From NCBI GenBank assembly GCA_023228145.1, contig JALOBU010000008.1, positions 60,640-124,639 of the forward strand: DNA of 64,000 nucleotides, given 5' to 3'. Source of the stretch: Bacteroidales bacterium. GTDB taxonomy: Bacteria > Bacteroidota > Bacteroidia > Bacteroidales > CAIWKO01. This document shows, in pieces, positions 36,724 to 45,697 of the stretch (its first letter is position 1; the number at the start of each line of letters is the position of its first letter). Made by a program: the position numbers and the translations under genes. Under the pieces are notes generated by a model. That model was given only the letters and a program-made list of their open reading frames with translations, made no database searches and was not told the DNA's origin.

Positions 36724-38105
36724 TATTGGTTATTATTTTTTTCTTTCCACCATTTATTAAAAGAAGTTTGTTTAATTTTAGGAATATCCCTTCTGGACCC
36801 CCAGCTTCTGCTAAAGAAAACCCGAAGTGCCGTATTTTTTAATTTTGCACCCGGTTTGTCCATCATCCAGCGGTTTGTCATAATTTTCTTCCAACCATAC
36901 ATAACCAGTTTGTCTGTTTTTCCGGTCAAATTCAAGTCAACACTGTCTCTTCTATTATACAAAAGCAGCCTGTGTAATTTTATTGCTGCGGGGCAAACCT
37001 CTGTACACTTTCCACACAGAGAAGATGAAAAGCTTAAGTGTTTATAGTCTTTCATCCCTAAAAGGTGCGGGGTAATAACCGAGCCAATTGGCCCGCTGTA
37101 AACGGCACCATAAGTATGCCCCCCAATATTTCTGTATATGGGGCATGCGTTTAAACACGCGCCGCATCTTATACACGTCAGGGCAACTTTTTGTTTTTTA
37201 CTGTTTAAAAGATTGGTTCTTCCATTATCAAGCAATACAACATACATCTCTTCGGGACCATCTGTTTCTATTTCTTTTTTGGGTGATGTTATAATTGAAT
37301 TATAAACAGTAATATTTTGTCCGGTACCGTGACTTGCCAATACGGGCCACAGAAGACCCAGGTCTTTCATTGAAGGAATGATTTTATCAATGCCCGCAAT
37401 TGCAATATGAATTTTGGGGAAGGAAACCGACATCAGAGCATTTCCTTCATTTTCGGTTATAGCTATACCGCCTATATCCGTGATGATAAAATTAACTCCG
37501 GATATTCCAATATCTGCATGTATAAATTTTTCTCTTAACAGTTGTCTTACAAATTTTGTAATTTCCTCCGGTGTACTGTTGGCGGGGGTATTGAATTTTT
37601 TATTAAACAGTTCCGCTATATTTTCTTTTGATTTATGCATAGCCGGAGTAATAATATGGTACGGTTTTTCTCCGGCTATTTGTACTATATATTCTCCCAA
37701 ATCTGTTTCTACAGGATCTATATTATTTTTTTCAAGTTCGTGGTTTAACTCTATTTCTTCAGTAGCCATTGATTTGGATTTGACAATATGTTTTGCTTCG
37801 GCTTTTTTGCAAATTTTTAATATTTCTGATATCGCTTCTTTTGCTTCAGACGCCCATATTACTTTTCCCCCGTTACGTGTAAAATTGTACTCAAATTCTT
37901 TCAGTTGATTTTCCATATCATTTATGGAACGATGCTTTAAAAAGGATACCCTTTGCCTGGCTACATTTAATTTTTCAAATTGTTCCCTTCCTTTGATAAC
38001 TGCCGTGTTGTACTTGGATATATTATAATTTATTATTCTCCTGTGATTTTTATCAAAAGCTTTTATTTCAGATTTTTTTATAAAATCTTTTTGTTTTTCG
38101 CTCAT
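36723..38105 (-). CDS. lutB: LutB-like iron-sulfur protein (LUD domain + two 4Fe-4S clusters)
   Basis: A 460-residue protein. Residues ~60-300 form an LUD domain (GIAITENEGNALMSVSF, LPSMKDLGLLWPVLASHGTG-like segment). Two ferredoxin clusters follow: CIRCGACLNACPIY and CGKCTEVCPAAIKLH. The C-terminal DUF3390-type tail ends with RDIPKIKQTSFNKWW. LutB acts with LutA and LutC in L-lactate oxidation, passing electrons via its clusters. Neither lutA nor lutC is adjacent, so its partner must be elsewhere or its role differs. It lies two bases downstream of rpiB and overlaps the next gene. Confidence 0.82.
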   Translation of the reverse strand: MSEKQKDFIKKSEIKAFDKNHRRIINYNISKYNTAVIKGREQFEKLNVARQRVSFLKHRSINDMENQLKEFEYNFTRNGGKVIWASEAKEAISEILKICKKAEAKHIVKSKSMATEEIELNHELEKNNIDPVETDLGEYIVQIAGEKPYHIITPAMHKSKENIAELFNKKFNTPANSTPEEITKFVRQLLREKFIHADIGISGVNFIITDIGGIAITENEGNALMSVSFPKIHIAIAGIDKIIPSMKDLGLLWPVLASHGTGQNITVYNSIITSPKKEIETDGPEEMYVVLLDNGRTNLLNSKKQKVALTCIRCGACLNACPIYRNIGGHTYGAVYSGPIGSVITPHLLGMKDYKHLSFSSSLCGKCTEVCPAAIKLHRLLLYNRRDSVDLNLTGKTDKLVMYGWKKIMTNRWMMDKPGAKLKNTALRVFFSRSWGSRRDIPKIKQTSFNKWWKEKNNNQ

Positions 38106-38107
38106 TT

Positions 38108-38569
38108 CTATAGAATTATATTTTTAATTTTTTCAATCCTTCTTTGATGCCTGCCACCCTCAAAGCTTTCTTTTAAAAACATTTTGGAAATTTTTTTAGC
38201 TTCTTCCACATCAATAAATCTTGCAGGCAGAGATAAAATATTAGCATCATTATGTTTCCTTGCAAAATGCGCTATTTCTTCTGTCCAGCAGATGGCAGCC
38301 CTGACATTTATATATTTATTTGCAGTCATAGCCATCCCGTTGCCGCTACCACAGATAATAATACCAAATAAATATTTTCCATCGTTTATATCTTTAGATA
38401 AAATGTGTGCAATATCGGGATAATCCATACTTTCACTGGTGTTGGTTCCGTAATCTTTAAGGATATAATTTTCTTTTTCAAGAAAAATTTTTATATTTTC
38501 TTTTAAATCAAAACCAGCATGGTCACATCCAATAGCAATTATATTTTTATTAACCCGGGTATTGTTCAT
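38108..38569 (-). CDS. rpiB: Ribose-5-phosphate isomerase B
   Basis: A 153-residue isomerase of the pentose phosphate pathway interconverting ribose-5-P and ribulose-5-P. IAIGCDHAGFDLKENI at the N-terminus, DYPDIAHIL, the GIIICGSGNGMAMTANK active-site loop with its Cys, and the segment RKHNDANILSLPARFI match RpiB. The catalytic Cys is in IICGSGNG. The family also contains galactose-6-P isomerases, but single-gene context favours RpiB. It is the first gene left of the AT-rich origin candidate, pointing away from it. Confidence 0.93.
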   Translation of the reverse strand: MNNTRVNKNIIAIGCDHAGFDLKENIKIFLEKENYILKDYGTNTSESMDYPDIAHILSKDINDGKYLFGIIICGSGNGMAMTANKYINVRAAICWTEEIAHFARKHNDANILSLPARFIDVEEAKKISKMFLKESFEGGRHQRRIEKIKNIIL

Positions 38570-39040
38570 AATAAATTGTATTATTTTTTAGTTTTTAAAA
38601 TAAAATCTATTTTGCTTATTTAACAATGTATTTATATTTTATTTTATGTTTTATATTATCAACATATTTTCTGTTTATAAAACTTTAAATTTGTTGAAAA
38701 AATATTTTTTTATTTTTTTGTTTATAAATCCTTATTTTTTGAATATTTTTAAACAATATTTTACTATAAAATTACACTTTTTTTATTAACATTTTCAATT
38801 ATCAACATTATGTTTATAACTTAAAAAGTTTTTAATAATCAATAAATTACTATTATTTTATTGTTTAAAAGTTTTTAATAATATACTTTAAATAAAAACA
38901 AAAATTTTTTTAATATATTTTTTATAACCATACTAACAAAACTATTTAATAATGATATTCTTTAAAAAATTTTATTATTATTATTAATTAAAAAAAATAT
39001 AAAAATAAAACATTGTAATATTGTACAAAAAAAATAAAAA
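38570..39040. other. Candidate replication origin (oriC): AT-rich region with DnaA-box-like motifs
   Basis: A 470-bp gene-free gap between divergent rpiB and nadA. Three 60-base lines I counted hold only 5-6 G+C each. It contains TTATCAACA at 38656-38664 and 38799-38807, each followed within 3-7 bases by an inverted TGTTTATAA (38672-38680, 38811-38819), a further TGTTTATAA at 38719-38727 and a TTATTAACA at 38783-38791. These are one or two changes from the E. coli DnaA box TTATCCACA. Long T/A runs (38821-39040) could serve as the duplex unwinding element. Gene directions diverge here, and parS sites lie about 10-12 kb to the left. Confidence 0.6.
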
Positions 39041-39958
39041 ATGAACTTAGAAGAAAAAATATTACAACTGAAAAAGCAAAAAAACGCAGTAATATTAGCT
39101 CATTTTTATCAGATATCCAAAATTCAGGATATTGCTGATTTCGTTGAAGACAGCTTGGGCTTATCACAAAAGGCTGCAAAAACAAAAGCTGACATCATTG
39201 TTTTTGCTGGAGTAAGATTTATGGCAGAAACAGCAAAAATATTAAATCCAAAAAAGAAAGTTATTATTCCTGACATAAATGCTGGATGCTCATTAGAAGA
39301 ATCTTGCAAATTTTCAGATTTGTTAAAATTTAGAAAAGAAAACCCGGAATATAAAATCATAACCTATATCAACTCATCAGCTGAAGTAAAAACCATTTCA
39401 GATATAATATGCACATCGGGAAATGCGGAAAAAATAGTAAATTCATTTGATAAAAATGAAAAAATAATGTTTGTTCCCGATAAAAACCTTGGTAGATATA
39501 TAAATAATAAAACAGGAAGAAACATGTTGCTATGGAACGGTACCTGTAAAATACATGATTTGTTAAAAGCAGAAAATGTATTAAAGCTAAAACAGCAACA
39601 TAGTGAAGCAAAAATAATTGCACACCCGGAATGCAATGCGGCTATTTTGAAAATAGCAGATTTTGTAGGCTCCACAGCAGCTATGCTAAAATACATACAG
39701 GAAGATGATAATGAGAGTTACATTGTGGCAACAGAATCGGGTATTATTCATCAAATGAAAAAAAAATGCAAAGAAAAAAAATTCATTCATGTTGCTCTTG
39801 ATAATACCTGTAGTTGCAATGATTGCGAATACATGAAATTAAATACTCTTGAAAAATTGTATCTTTCTTTGAAAGAAGAAAAACACGAAATAGAACTTGA
39901 TAAAAAGATTATTTCACAAGCAAAGAAACCCATTAAAAAAATGCTTGAAATATCATAA
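39041..39958 (+). CDS. nadA: Quinolinate synthase NadA
   Basis: A 305-residue 4Fe-4S enzyme of NAD synthesis that condenses iminoaspartate with dihydroxyacetone phosphate. AVILAHFYQISKIQDIADFV, the IVFAGVRFMAETAKIL helix, PDINAGCSLEESC with one cluster Cys, AHPECNAAI with the second and NTCSCNDCEYMKLN with the third match NadA. Length is that of the short form. nadB and nadC are not in the window. It is the first gene to the right of the origin candidate, pointing away from it, and the next start is 5 bases after its stop. Confidence 0.94.
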   Translation: MNLEEKILQLKKQKNAVILAHFYQISKIQDIADFVEDSLGLSQKAAKTKADIIVFAGVRFMAETAKILNPKKKVIIPDINAGCSLEESCKFSDLLKFRKENPEYKIITYINSSAEVKTISDIICTSGNAEKIVNSFDKNEKIMFVPDKNLGRYINNKTGRNMLLWNGTCKIHDLLKAENVLKLKQQHSEAKIIAHPECNAAILKIADFVGSTAAMLKYIQEDDNESYIVATESGIIHQMKKKCKEKKFIHVALDNTCSCNDCEYMKLNTLEKLYLSLKEEKHEIELDKKIISQAKKPIKKMLEIS

Positions 39959-39963
39959 AAAGT

Positions 39964-41469
39964 ATGTTAAAATACTGCACTATATTTTTACTTCTTTTTT
40001 CAAATTGTCTTTTTGCTCAGGACAGTATAAATAATAATGGTTATAATAAGTTTTTTTATAAAAACGGAAGTATAAAAAGTCAAGGACTAATTATACAAGG
40101 TAAACCAGAGGGGTACTGGAAAAATTATTATGAAAACGGCATTCTTAAATCAGAAGGAAACAGAAAAAATTTTGAAATAGACAGCATATGGATATTTTAT
40201 AATGAAAAAGGGGACACCCTTGTTAAAATCAATTACAGTCAGGGAAAAAAAAATGGAATAAGAACAACATATACGGGAGACGAAATCATTGAAGAAAACT
40301 TTGAAAACGATATAAAAAAGGGGTTTTCATATAAATATTATCCCGGAAGAAATTTAAAATATAAAGTGAACTATATAGATGGGAGAGAAGAGGGTACTGC
40401 TTTTGAGTACTCAACAGATGGAAACATTATAACGATAATTGAGTATAGAAAGGGTTATGTAATAAACAGCGAAAACATAAATCGTTATCGGGAAGGGTTG
40501 AAACATGGTGTATGGAAGGAGTTTTATGAAAATGGACAGGTTAAAACCGAACAAAATTACAGTTATGGGAAAAAAGACGGATTTTATAAAGAATTTGACA
40601 CAAAAGGGAATTTAATCAAGATAGTAAAATTTAAAGATGATTACGAAATACCGGATGCACCGGAGCTTTTAAAATATGATATTAAAACAGAATATTACAG
40701 AAACGGAAAGGTAAAAATTGTTCAAAGTTTTAAAGATGACATTCCGGAAGGAATAAGAAGAGAATACTCTCAGGAAGGAGAAATTACAAAATCTTATATT
40801 TTTAAAAATGGTGTTGTTATAGGTATGGGTATTGTTGATGAATCGGGCTATAAACAAGGTCCGTGGAAGGAATATTTTGACAACGGCCAGGTTGAAGGAG
40901 AAGGAATTTATGCCAACAGCCTGAAACAGGGGCAATGGAATTATTATTTCAGAAGCGGAAAAATAGAACAAAAAGGTACATATAATAAAAACGGAAAACC
41001 CGAAGGAAGGTGGATATGGTATTATGAATCGGGAAATGTAAGAAGGGAAGAATATTATAAAAATGGCTTGTATGACGGGAAACACCTGGAGTTAAGCGAT
41101 TCAGAAAAAGTCATAGTTTCAGGGGAATATGTAGAGGGAGAAGAAGAAGGCCCCTGGATTTATGAAGTGGGCGACCAAAAAGAAGAAGGTTCTTATGTGA
41201 CCGGAAAAAGAGAAGGCCCGTGGACTTATTATACAGGAGAAATGATTAATTTTGCAGGAAATTACACTGAAGGAAATCCCGATGGTTTACACACTTATTA
41301 TTGGGAAAACGGAAATATAAAACAGCAGGGAAAATACATCATGGGAAAAAAGGAAGGAGATTGGGATATGTATGATTTAGATGGTATTAAAATAATAACC
41401 ATAAGGTATGAAGATGGAGTAGAGATAAGTTATGATGGAAATAAAATAGAAAAAGATGTTGAAAAATGA
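39964..41469 (+). CDS. Secreted protein with many MORN-variant repeats
   Basis: A 501-residue exported protein. The signal peptide ends at LFAQ (about residue 18). The rest is at least a dozen ~20-residue beta-hairpin units of the type GxWKxYYENGxxKxEGxY, for example GVWKEFYENGQVKTEQNY and GPWKEYFDNGQVEGEGIY. These are MORN-variant (YwqK-like) repeats common in Bacteroidota secreted proteins. The annotation name toxin-antitoxin antitoxin YwqK is often attached to this repeat, but nothing here supports such a role. No sorting domain is visible. It lies 5 bases after nadA and 42 bases before a LytTR regulator. Confidence 0.75.
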   Translation: MLKYCTIFLLLFSNCLFAQDSINNNGYNKFFYKNGSIKSQGLIIQGKPEGYWKNYYENGILKSEGNRKNFEIDSIWIFYNEKGDTLVKINYSQGKKNGIRTTYTGDEIIEENFENDIKKGFSYKYYPGRNLKYKVNYIDGREEGTAFEYSTDGNIITIIEYRKGYVINSENINRYREGLKHGVWKEFYENGQVKTEQNYSYGKKDGFYKEFDTKGNLIKIVKFKDDYEIPDAPELLKYDIKTEYYRNGKVKIVQSFKDDIPEGIRREYSQEGEITKSYIFKNGVVIGMGIVDESGYKQGPWKEYFDNGQVEGEGIYANSLKQGQWNYYFRSGKIEQKGTYNKNGKPEGRWIWYYESGNVRREEYYKNGLYDGKHLELSDSEKVIVSGEYVEGEEEGPWIYEVGDQKEEGSYVTGKREGPWTYYTGEMINFAGNYTEGNPDGLHTYYWENGNIKQQGKYIMGKKEGDWDMYDLDGIKIITIRYEDGVEISYDGNKIEKDVEK

Positions 41470-41511
41470 AAAATTTGTATTAATTTTATAGTTTCTTTAA
41501 TTGTAAAAATT

Positions 41512-42264
41512 ATGATAAAATCAAGAATTTTAATAGTTGAAGACGAAGTAATTGTTTCAAAATATATTGAAGCTTGTTTATCAAACTTGGGTTATGAAAT
41601 TGCCGCCGTCATCACGTCCGGGGAAGAAGCGGTGCAGAACACAGAAATCATCAACCCGGACCTGATATTGATGGATGTACGTTTAAGCGGAAAAATGAAT
41701 GGCACCGAAGCTGCCGCGCAAATCAGCCAGAAAATGGATGTGCCCATTGTTTTTTTAACTGCCTATACCGATGAAAAAACCATTGATATGGCAAAGGATT
41801 CGGACCCTTACGGCTATCTGGTAAAGCCTTTTTACGAAAAGGAACTACAAACCACTCTGGAAATGGCATTACACAAACATGAAAAGTTCAGGCTGCTGAA
41901 AAAGGAAAGAGATTTGTTTTATTCCATTATTGAAAATAAAAATACAACTGACAGTATTTTTATTAGAACCAACAACCGACTGAAACGGGTAAAATATGAT
42001 GAGATATGCTATGTAGAGGCGTTGCGGGATTATATTACCATCAATACTTCTGCAGAAAATTTCACTGTGAGGATAAACATGAAGGAGATACAGAAAATTC
42101 TCCCGGAAAAAGATTTTGTAAGGATACACAAATCTTTTATAGTGCGCATGGACAAAATTTTCTCAATAAAGTACACAAGTTTAATTATTGAAGGTTCGAT
42201 GAAAGAACTTCCAGTTGGAAATTTTTACCGCAAGGATTTATACGGCAGGCTGAATATGTTATAA
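41512..42264 (+). CDS. LytTR-family response regulator
   Basis: A 250-residue DNA-binding regulator. The receiver domain (residues 1-120) has the acidic pair in VEDE, the phospho-acceptor D55 in LILMDVRLSG, the Thr/Ser TAYTDE and Lys in LVKPFYEKEL. The LytTR domain (residues ~150-250) begins IFIRTNNRLKRVKYDEICYVEA and ends FVRIHKSFIVRMDKIFSI, typical of direct-repeat-binding regulators. No histidine kinase is adjacent; LytS/YehU-type kinases usually partner such proteins. A strong terminator lies 40 bases past the stop. Confidence 0.9.
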   Translation: MIKSRILIVEDEVIVSKYIEACLSNLGYEIAAVITSGEEAVQNTEIINPDLILMDVRLSGKMNGTEAAAQISQKMDVPIVFLTAYTDEKTIDMAKDSDPYGYLVKPFYEKELQTTLEMALHKHEKFRLLKKERDLFYSIIENKNTTDSIFIRTNNRLKRVKYDEICYVEALRDYITINTSAENFTVRINMKEIQKILPEKDFVRIHKSFIVRMDKIFSIKYTSLIIEGSMKELPVGNFYRKDLYGRLNML

Positions 42265-42305
42265 ACTAGAAAATTAAAAAGTATTTAATAAATTTATAAA
42301 AAATG

Positions 42306-42343
42306 AAAACTGACAACAAATGACTTAATTTGTTGTCAGTTTT
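42306..42343 (+). terminator. Strong intrinsic terminator after the LytTR gene
   Basis: AAAACTGACAACAAAT and ATTTGTTGTCAGTTTT form a perfect 16-bp stem around a six-base loop (GACTTA), followed by a run of eight T. It ends the nadA/MORN/LytTR transcript cluster. The A-tract on its left could also allow minus-strand use. Confidence 0.88.
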
Positions 42344-42527
42344 TTTTGTAATAAAAATGGCTTTTTACCAAGATAAAGATAAGACAAAATAACAGTACAA
42401 AGGCGACAGCACATACACTACAAACCCTTCACCACATGTGCACATCCGGATTAGATTACAAATGAATTTATCTAATCACAATCAGTTGGAATCAGAATAA
42501 TTTTATAACAATTTGTACATTTGACTG

Positions 42528-44063
42528 ATGATCTTCGAGAGTGTCATAACATTATTTTATATTCTGCTCTTTTGCATTTTTATTTCCAGATGGAAATTCT
42601 TCAGTTTTGAAGGACTGACCAAACCGGAGCTGACGTTGATATTTTTTATCAAAATAATTGCAGGACTTTTACTGATAATAATTTATTCAAGGTATTATAT
42701 CATCCGGGGTGATGCCGATATTTTTAAATATTTCGACGACAGCGAAAAGATTTATAATGTTCTTTTTATTAACCCTATTCATTATTTACGCCTGGTCTTT
42801 GGAATAAATGCCGATAGCGAACAGTTGCAAAAATACATGGAAGGGACTTATGTATGGGCATTACAGACCAGCGATTATCAGCATTTTATTGCATCGGAAA
42901 AAATCGACCTGTTTAATTCGCATCGACTGATTACCCGTGTTAATGCCGTGATACGGCTTTTTTCATCAGGTTGTTTTGGTGTTCATACTGTTTTTATGTG
43001 CTTTTTCTCGCTTACAGGCTTGACGGCGCTGTATAAAAGTGTCTTTCCTTTTCTCAAAAAAAAGAAAAAACTGCTTATCCTGTGTGTTTTTTTCATGCCT
43101 TCCTTGCTGCTCTGGTCTTCGGGCGTTTTGAAAGAAGGGTTTCTTTTCGCAGGCATCGGACTGGCAGTATATAGTTTTTTTAAAATCACACACAGGCAAC
43201 ATTCGCTGTCAAATATTATTTTGTTTGTGTTTTCATTGTTGCTTATTTTATTTGTTAAGTACTATCTTTTAGCGGCCCTGCTGCCGGCTATGACTTCCTA
43301 TTTCCTTGCATACAGGTTCAAACGATTGAAAACTATTTATGCCTACCTGCCGGTTTATGGACTTATTTTTATTATCGTTGCCCTGACACCATACATAAAA
43401 GGTGTTCCCAGCCCTCTCAAAGTTTTGTCCGATAAACAAGCCGATTTCATCCGCGATGCTAGTGGAGGAACCTATTGCGTAAGGGACAATGCCGGGAAGG
43501 AAGAATTTCTTTTTTTTCCACCAGGCACAAAACTTATAAAAGCAACCACAGATTCTGTTAACAGCGATTTTAAGGTAGCGCCCGGTACCATTGCTTACAA
43601 ATACAAAGACGGCAAATTAACGGGGGAAAAAGAAATTATTGGATTCGAAAAAAGCGCTTCTGATTACTTTTGGGCGATATCGTCCATGCCTGTAGCTGGA
43701 AGTTTAATCAAATTAAAAAAACTGGAGCCCAATATTTTATCATTTTTCTCTTTGCTGCCTTCAGCAATTTTCAATGTTTTTTGCAGGCCACATGTATTTG
43801 AGATTTCATCCATAATGATGGCGCCTGCAGCGATCGAAAATTTTTTTATTTTGTTGTTTATCATTTTGTGCATCTTGCGTTTTGGCATTAACCGACAAAA
43901 TTATAATTTACTGCTTTTCTTCACTTTATGTGTTTTAACCTGGTTTATTATTGTTGGAATCACTACTCCGGTTTTAGGGAATATTGTGCGTTACAAGTCG
44001 CCACTAATACCATTTCTGATGGTTTCCGGACTGTTGGTTTATAAGCCGGGAAAGTTTTTATAA
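42528..44063 (+). CDS. Polytopic inner-membrane protein, function unknown
   Basis: A 511-residue protein with about ten to twelve predicted membrane helices. Runs such as ILLFCIFISRWKFF, IIAGLLLIIIYS and LLILCVFFMPSLLLWSSGV are followed by a soluble loop of about 90 residues (~300-390: KQADFIRDASGGTYCVRDN). The helical layout with the motif GVLKEGFLFAGIGL recalls lipid-linked glycosyltransferases or polymerases of surface polysaccharide synthesis, but I cannot assign it. TACATTTG at 42516-42523 could be a -7 box only five bases before the ATG, implying a nearly leaderless message. Confidence 0.6.
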   Translation: MIFESVITLFYILLFCIFISRWKFFSFEGLTKPELTLIFFIKIIAGLLLIIIYSRYYIIRGDADIFKYFDDSEKIYNVLFINPIHYLRLVFGINADSEQLQKYMEGTYVWALQTSDYQHFIASEKIDLFNSHRLITRVNAVIRLFSSGCFGVHTVFMCFFSLTGLTALYKSVFPFLKKKKKLLILCVFFMPSLLLWSSGVLKEGFLFAGIGLAVYSFFKITHRQHSLSNIILFVFSLLLILFVKYYLLAALLPAMTSYFLAYRFKRLKTIYAYLPVYGLIFIIVALTPYIKGVPSPLKVLSDKQADFIRDASGGTYCVRDNAGKEEFLFFPPGTKLIKATTDSVNSDFKVAPGTIAYKYKDGKLTGEKEIIGFEKSASDYFWAISSMPVAGSLIKLKKLEPNILSFFSLLPSAIFNVFCRPHVFEISSIMMAPAAIENFFILLFIILCILRFGINRQNYNLLLFFTLCVLTWFIIVGITTPVLGNIVRYKSPLIPFLMVSGLLVYKPGKFL

Positions 44064-44120
44064 ACAACTGTTTAATTTTTTAATATATTTACCGTTCTTT
44101 TTTATTAAAAACAGGCATCA

Positions 44121-44252
44121 ATGGAATTATTAGGCATTTTTGATGTACTCGTCCGTTATGCTGAAAGGCTCCTGAAAAGCGATGCTCTTGCGGGAAAAGA
44201 AGAAGGCGAATGGGTTAAATACAGCACCAACAACTATCAAACCGGACATTGA
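44121..44252 (+). CDS. Possible small ORF or gene remnant
   Basis: A 43-codon frame from ATG to TGA, encoding MELLGIFDVLVRYAERLLKS at the N-terminus and a charged tail. It lies between the two membrane-protein genes, with no recognised family, no clear promoter and no clear homologue by eye. It could be a genuine short peptide, the end of a decayed gene or chance. Confidence 0.2.
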   Translation: MELLGIFDVLVRYAERLLKSDALAGKEEGEWVKYSTNNYQTGH

Positions 44253-44287
44253 ACACCCTACAAAACCTATAGTTAAAGAATGAAAAA

Positions 44288-45697
44288 TTGAAGAAACAGA
44301 CTTTAAATTCAACCAAATATAGAGTAATCGGACTTATTTTGTTGATAATTGCAATATTGCCTTATCTGTATATAAGTATGTATTGCAATCCTATAGCCGA
44401 TGACTTTACTTATGCGTTTAAAATCAAAAATCATAATTTCTTTTCAGTACTCTTAAATGAATATTTGAACTGGAATGGCAGATATATTTCAAACATTTTT
44501 GTTATACTTAACCCAATTGCTTTTGATAGTTTTTTGGGATATAAGTTTGTACCTATATTCTTGATTTTTTTAACAGTTTATTCGATTTATTATTTTATTC
44601 GAAAACTAACGAATGAAAAACTGACAAAATATGAAACGTTAGTTTTTGCACTAGTTTTAACTCTATTGTATTTATATCAAATGCCAATAATATCTGAGGG
44701 GATATACTGGTATACTGGCGCTGTGACTTATCAATTGGGAAACATCTTTTTACTTTTCTATTTAGGAATTCTTTCGCAATTCATTTATGAAAAATATATA
44801 TTCCACAATAGAATTATACATTTAATAATTTTAATTCTATCGATGTTTCTAACTGTGGGATTTAATGAAATATTAATGATTATCATTGTACTTCTTTCGT
44901 TATGTATATACCTTGTTTATTTATTAAATAGGATAAAAAAAAGAAAGTTGGTTTTCTATTTACTTATAGCATCAATATGCTTCGGTAGTATCGTTTATTT
45001 TGCTCCAGGGAACTTAACAAGAGAGGCATTTTTTCCTGATAATCACAACCTGATTAATTCGTTTATTCAATCAATAGCACAAAGCATTAGGTTCTTTTTT
45101 GATTGGATTTCATCAGCTCCCATAATTTTTATTTCTATATTATATTTTAAGCTTAACAGAACGCTTTCAGAAAATATTCCATTATTTAATAAATCATTTT
45201 ACTTGTCACCTGTTTTCTCATTCAGCCTGTTATTTTTTATTATTTTCATAGGTGCTTTTCCTGCATATTGGTCAACAGGGATATTAGGGCAACACCGTAC
45301 TATAAATACTTCATATTTTTTATTTCTCCTTATTTGGTTTATAAATTTAACAGTGGTTTATAACCAAAACCTGATATCATTTGAGCAAATTAATAAGAAA
45401 GTACAACTGGTATTTCTTGTTATAATATGGTGCTCGTTGGTATTTACCAAAAACGGCTACAATTTATTTCAGGACATTAGAACTGGAGATCATAAAAAGT
45501 ATAATGACCAAATGGTTAAACGATATTCAATAATTGAAGAAAGTAGCGATACTATATATTTTGAACCAATAAAAAATAGACCCGCAACTTTGTTTGTTTT
45601 AGATATAACTGATAATCCTAAAAATTGGCAGAATTTAGGATATGCTATATTCTTCAATAAGCCAGAAAAGAGTATTATACTCAAAAGTAAAGATTAG
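44288..45697 (+). CDS. DUF6056-like polytopic membrane protein
   Basis: A 469-residue protein with about ten to twelve helices. The first loop carries NPIADDFTYAFKIKN and LNWNGRYISNIFV, the ADDF...W-GRY pattern of DUF6056, a GT-C-like family where the Asp pair may be catalytic. Another loop has ISEGIYWYTGAVTYQLGN. It is visibly AT-richer than the preceding membrane-protein gene. The start is a TTG at 44288 because no ATG lies in frame before residue ~31, so the N-terminus is uncertain. Its role is probably a lipid-linked sugar transferase, as inference only. Confidence 0.65.
   Translation: MKKQTLNSTKYRVIGLILLIIAILPYLYISMYCNPIADDFTYAFKIKNHNFFSVLLNEYLNWNGRYISNIFVILNPIAFDSFLGYKFVPIFLIFLTVYSIYYFIRKLTNEKLTKYETLVFALVLTLLYLYQMPIISEGIYWYTGAVTYQLGNIFLLFYLGILSQFIYEKYIFHNRIIHLIILILSMFLTVGFNEILMIIIVLLSLCIYLVYLLNRIKKRKLVFYLLIASICFGSIVYFAPGNLTREAFFPDNHNLINSFIQSIAQSIRFFFDWISSAPIIFISILYFKLNRTLSENIPLFNKSFYLSPVFSFSLLFFIIFIGAFPAYWSTGILGQHRTINTSYFLFLLIWFINLTVVYNQNLISFEQINKKVQLVFLVIIWCSLVFTKNGYNLFQDIRTGDHKKYNDQMVKRYSIIEESSDTIYFEPIKNRPATLFVLDITDNPKNWQNLGYAIFFNKPEKSIILKSKD

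Noticed and set aside
39964..41469. Toxin-antitoxin module based on the YwqK repeat name
   Set aside because: The protein has a signal peptide and only structural repeats, with no toxin gene alongside; the name is an annotation carry-over.
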